Shown piece by piece: positions 63,093 to 64,000 of a stretch of DNA of 64,000 bases. The notes below the pieces were generated by a model. The model had not been told where the DNA came from, did not search any database, and saw only the letters and a program-made list of their open reading frames with translations. A program made the position numbers and the translations under genes. Source of the stretch: Campylobacter concisus (lineage in GTDB: Bacteria; Campylobacterota; Campylobacteria; Campylobacterales; Campylobacteraceae); contig NZ_CABPVS010000003.1 of assembly GCF_902460845.1 (NCBI RefSeq), positions 379,980-443,979 of the forward strand, in the 5' to 3' direction. Position 1 is the first letter of the stretch. Each line of letters opens with the position of its first letter.

Positions 63093-64000
63093 ATGAAGCA
63101 ATACACACTTTTAACAGCTAGTGGCATAAACAAGCTTTTAAAAACCGCTAGCGACGGATCAAAGATAGCTCTAAAAGAGATCGTAGTGAGTGATTACGAA
63201 GGAGAGCTAAGCGAACAAACCACATCGATACCAAATGAGAAATACAGAGGTGCAATAAACGCCATAACGATAGACGAAAACGATAATAACATACTTGACG
63301 TCGATTCCATAATACCGCCTGAAGTTGGCGGATTTTACATAAAAACGGCTGGCATATACTGCGATGATGGCTCACTCTTTGCAGTTGCAAGGCTAGCAGA
63401 TACTTATAAGCCACTTTTAAACGAGGGGTCAAGCAAAGACATCACATTAAATTTTAAACTTCAAATCGCAAATGCGAGTGAAAGCATCATTTTAAAGGTT
63501 GATAACAATATAGTGTTAGCAACTAGAAAATGGTGCGAAAAGATGTTTCTTAAGTTAAAAGACAAGATAGACGCCTACACCAAGCAAGAGAGCGACGATA
63601 AATTTGCTCTAAAAACCGAGCTACAAAAAGCTATACCAGTCGGAAGCTATCTTTTATACAGCTCAAACTCAACTACTCCGGATGGATTTTTACGTTGTGA
63701 CGGCTCGGCGCTTGACAAAAATACATATGCGGCACTCTTTGCAGTGCTCGGTTACACATACGGGCGAAGTGGCGATAAATTCTTATTGCCAAACTTTAGT
63801 GATGGACGTTTCTTTAGAAGTACTGGCGGAAATGCAGATACTCTTGGTAAGTTGCAGGGGGATGCCATTAGAAATATCACTGGTAGCATAGTCACTAGAA
63901 GTAACACTGATGGTAGTATACAAGCTCAAGGGGCTTTTGGTGGTGAAGTAAATTCTAGTTGGTGGGCACAAATGACAAGAGGGTCAGGAACTAATATTAA
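63093..64000 (+). CDS. Tail fibre protein (3' end outside window)
   Basis: At least 302 codons from ATG 63093 (AAAGGACGG upstream), open to the edge. N-terminal attachment domain (YTLLTASGINKLLKTASDGSKIALKEIVVSDYEG, PPEVGGFYIKTAGIYCDDGSLFAVA) as in P2 gpH-like fibres. At about 200-250 comes a collar domain (IPVGSYLLYSSNSTTPDGFLRCDGSALD...LPNFSDGRFFRS). The distal, host-specific part lies outside. Confidence 0.88.
   Translation, partial: MKQYTLLTASGINKLLKTASDGSKIALKEIVVSDYEGELSEQTTSIPNEKYRGAINAITIDENDNNILDVDSIIPPEVGGFYIKTAGIYCDDGSLFAVARLADTYKPLLNEGSSKDITLNFKLQIANASESIILKVDNNIVLATRKWCEKMFLKLKDKIDAYTKQESDDKFALKTELQKAIPVGSYLLYSSNSTTPDGFLRCDGSALDKNTYAALFAVLGYTYGRSGDKFLLPNFSDGRFFRSTGGNADTLGKLQGDAIRNITGSIVTRSNTDGSIQAQGAFGGEVNSSWWAQMTRGSGTNI

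Larger units (their letters stand above)
43985..64000. mobile_element. Mu-like transposable prophage (left part, right end outside)
   Basis: Gene order repressor (leftward), operator, small regulator, MuA-type transposase, MuB-type ATPase, Gam, GemA, MuF, head, lysis, baseplate and tail fibre is that of Mu-like phages. Structural genes are mosaic: PBSX/P2-type portal and P2-type baseplate genes instead of Mu ones. The left limit is estimated and the right limit is beyond the window. Similar elements are known in C. jejuni (CJIE1 type). Confidence 0.92.

Overview
The window comes from a Campylobacter chromosome, most likely of the C. concisus group. The evidence is low G+C with the codon style of Epsilonproteobacteria, gene order matching C. 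jejuni (serB-cheW-cheA-cheV, greA-lpxB, surE-thiF, pssA-psd-ftsH-prmA-cheY-pglG-pglF), and a complete pgl N-glycosylation locus. The species name is an inference from gene content.

Region 1 (1-16.1 kb) is core genome: serB, the cheV-cheAY-cheW chemotaxis operon, lipid A genes (an LpxH-like phosphoesterase and lpxB), greA, surE, tcdA, leuA, phospholipid genes pssA and psd, ftsH, prmA, cheY, hisA and hisH. A 27-codon leader peptide containing five consecutive leucine codons lies between pssA and leuA.

Region 2 (16.1-36.8 kb) is one long leftward operon-like N-glycosylation locus. Read in the direction of transcription it runs galE, ugd, an ecotin homologue, a TviB-type UDP-sugar dehydrogenase, a second PglB, a Wzx-type flippase, a GT25 transferase, a PglI-like GT2, two PglH-like GT4 enzymes, pglJ, pglB, pglA, pglC, pglD, pglE, pglF, pglG. 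PglF, PglE and PglD make UDP-diNAcBac and PglC loads it on undecaprenyl phosphate. PglA, PglJ and the other transferases extend it, a flippase turns it over, and PglB transfers it to periplasmic Asn. Compared with C. jejuni the locus lacks the ABC flippase PglK and gains a second oligosaccharyltransferase, a GT25 enzyme and two dehydrogenases.

Region 3 (36.9-43.7 kb) holds ligE, tag, a UDP-glucuronate 4-epimerase, a DUF4272 gene, mqo and a haemoglobin/haem-type TonB-dependent receptor.

Region 4 (about 44.0-64.0 kb, continuing past the right edge) is a Mu-like transposable prophage. Its left end is rich in short repeats. Then come a leftward S24 repressor, an operator/promoter region, a MuA-like DDE transposase, a MuB-like ATPase, and semi-early genes (Gam, a C5 cytosine methyltransferase, GemA). 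The MuF-type head protein carries a C-terminal extension and overlaps a small acidic gene, like a toxin-immunity pair. A lipoprotein moron follows. The portal-connector-terminase block is inverted. After it come a protease/scaffold gene, capsid, lysis genes, P2-type baseplate genes and a tail fibre cut by the window edge. The most interesting items are the MuF extension with its partner, a 59-codon membrane ORF nested out of frame in the transposase gene, the second PglB lacking the acceptor-selecting Arg, and the leucine leader peptide.
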